Shown here: one piece after another, positions 4,584 to 5,726 of the stretch
Layout: each line of letters begins with the position of its first letter
How positions within the stretch are numbered: the stretch's first letter is position 1
Source: Christiangramia sp.
Lineage (GTDB): Bacteria; Bacteroidota; Bacteroidia; Flavobacteriales; Flavobacteriaceae
DNA: 5,726 nucleotides
Direction: 5' to 3'
Assembly (NCBI GenBank): GCA_024644145.1
Contig: JAHELO010000127.1
Location: 1 to 5,726 of the forward strand
Notes under the pieces: generated by a model
Seen by the model: only the letters and a program-made list of their open reading frames with translations
Databases searched by the model: none
What the model was told of the DNA's origin: nothing
Position numbers and translations under genes: made by a program

Positions 4584-5726
4584 TACTTAACGTATTCTAC
4601 TTTTATCATTTTCAGATCCTGTGAATTCCGGCCAACCATCAGTTCAAATTCACCGGGTTCGGTTTCCCACTGGTCTCTGGCCGTGTAAAATTTAAGGATT
4701 TCTTCATTAATAACGAAATCTACTGTTTTAGTTTCTCCAGGTTCCAGGCTTATCAGCTCAAACCCCTTTAACTCTTTTACAGGCCTGGCCACACTGGCAA
4801 CCAGATCGTGAATATAAAGCTGTACAACCTCTTTACCTTTTACACTACCGGTATTAGTAACAGGCACACTTAAAGTGACTGTTTTACCTTCTTTAAGCTC
4901 ATTAGAAGATACTTTTAAATCTCCATACCCGAAGGTGGTGTAACTAAGCCCAAATCCGAAAGGATATAAAGGTCCGTTTTCAACGTCTGTATAATGGGAA
5001 TATGTTACATGCTGATCGTTGGAAGGTCTTCCGGTATTCATCCTGTTGTAATACAAAGGCTCCTGACCTACCGCCCTTGGAAAAGAAACCGGTAGTTTCC
5101 CTGAAGGATTGTATTTACCCAATAGAACATCGGCAATAGCATTTCCACTTTCAGAACCCAGTTGCCAAGCTTCTACAATTGCAGGTATATTTTCTGCTGC
5201 CCAGGTAATTTCCAAAGGCCTTCCATTTATTAGTACGAGTACGATATTTTTATTTACTTTGTGCACCTCCTTTAATAATTCCATTTGCAAACCGGCTAGA
5301 CCAATATTAGCCTGACTGCGTCCCTCACCAGACTGGAAGGCATCTTCTCCCAGTACCATTACTACAACTTCTGCGTTTTTAGCTTTTTCTACGGCATCTG
5401 GAATTCCAGACCTGTCTGTTGTATTTATTTTTAATGGCATCAGGAAGCTACGTTCACCTTCGCCAAGGCTTACGCCCTTTGTGTAGGTTACCTTAGTTTC
5501 AAGACCGGCGTTCTTCAATCCTTCCAGAACAGAGATTGCTGAGTTAGATTCACCCTGCGCCCTCCAGTTTCCAATAGGCGTATCCTTATCATCGGCCAAA
5601 GGACCAATAACCGCAATTTTCCTGAGCGAATTTTTTAATGGAAGAAGATCATTTTCATTCTTCAACAAAACGATAGATTTTTTGGCTATCTCTCTTGCAG
5701 TTGTTTTATGCTCCTCGTAAGGCACA
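4583..5726 (-). CDS. bglX: GH3 beta-glucosidase, BglX type, C-terminal part (cut by the window edge)
   Basis: Exo-acting enzyme that removes terminal glucose from beta-glucan oligosaccharides, probably periplasmic. About 380 codons are visible; BglX proteins are usually 750-780 residues, so roughly the N-terminal half, with the signal peptide, TIM barrel and nucleophile Asp, lies beyond 5726. The first visible codons are not a start: the frame continues off the edge. In visible numbering: KKSIVLLKNENDLLPL (15-30) and IAVIGPLAD (37-45) open the alpha/beta sandwich; GEDAFQSGEGRSQ (126-138) contains the probable acid/base Glu134, at the place of the E. coli BglX EASSR segment; LVLINGRPL (163-171), YNPSGKLPVSFPRAVGQ (205-221) and PLYPFGFGLSYTTF (252-265) are near-diagnostic of BglX; a fibronectin-III-like domain fills about 295-370 (VTNTGSVKGKEVVQLY, PVKELKGF, LEPGET). 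The stop TAG (4585-4583) shares its last base with the GTG start of the GH16 gene. Confidence 0.92.
   Translation of the reverse strand, partial: VPYEEHKTTAREIAKKSIVLLKNENDLLPLKNSLRKIAVIGPLADDKDTPIGNWRAQGESNSAISVLEGLKNAGLETKVTYTKGVSLGEGERSFLMPLKINTTDRSGIPDAVEKAKNAEVVVMVLGEDAFQSGEGRSQANIGLAGLQMELLKEVHKVNKNIVLVLINGRPLEITWAAENIPAIVEAWQLGSESGNAIADVLLGKYNPSGKLPVSFPRAVGQEPLYYNRMNTGRPSNDQHVTYSHYTDVENGPLYPFGFGLSYTTFGYGDLKVSSNELKEGKTVTLSVPVTNTGSVKGKEVVQLYIHDLVASVARPVKELKGFELISLEPGETKTVDFVINEEILKFYTARDQWETEPGEFELMVGRNSQDLKMIKVEYVK

Noticed and set aside
5109..5315. Plus-strand 68-codon frame opposite the GH3 gene
   Set aside because: Shadow of conserved BglX sequence with no independent support.
1..5726. 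CRISPR arrays, insertion sequences, integrases, toxin-antitoxin or phage genes
   Set aside because: Looked for on both strands. No repeat-spacer pattern, terminal inverted repeats or transposase-like protein was seen.

Overview
The window looks like chromosomal DNA of a marine-type member of the Bacteroidota, most likely Flavobacteriaceae. The reasons are moderate-to-low GC, genes mostly without Shine-Dalgarno sequences, TAnnTTTG-type -7 promoter boxes, a DUF3078-type outer-membrane protein, a flavobacterial-style Dxs (589 residues, starting MSGILKDINSPDDLR), and a GH3-GH16 pair typical of laminarin/beta-glucan utilisation loci. Genus cannot be decided by reading alone.

Layout. Bases 1-409 hold no intact gene. 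They contain a short open frame running in from the left edge (2-76, +, unidentified), a relic of the N-terminal signature of a chromate transporter (ChrA) ending at 203, and a hairpin plus T-run resembling a +-strand intrinsic terminator (304-345). From 410 to 3212, on the minus strand, lie dxs (first enzyme of the MEP isoprenoid pathway) and, 40 bases downstream of it, a gene for a secreted DUF3078 beta-barrel-like protein. Divergent from dxs, across an 89-base gap with promoter-like boxes for both directions, is tadA (3302-3751, +), the tRNA wobble adenosine deaminase. Converging on tadA from the right is a minus-strand two-gene set: the C-terminal part of a BglX-like GH3 beta-glucosidase (cut by the right edge) followed by a GH16 endo-beta-1,3-glucanase-type protein. 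The two overlap by one base (TAGTG).

How the genes work together. The GH16 enzyme would cut beta-1,3-glucan (laminarin-like) chains outside the cell or at its surface, and the GH3 enzyme would release glucose from the oligosaccharides. This looks like the downstream end of a polysaccharide utilisation locus whose SusC/SusD, regulator and promoter would lie beyond the right edge. tadA and dxs are housekeeping genes unrelated to the sugar genes. Gene functions are well supported by family motifs. No clearly new biological system is visible. The most unusual material is the decayed 5' end (chrA relic plus orphan terminator) and the probably leaderless dxs start, which moves the gene start 60 bases inside the longest reading frame.
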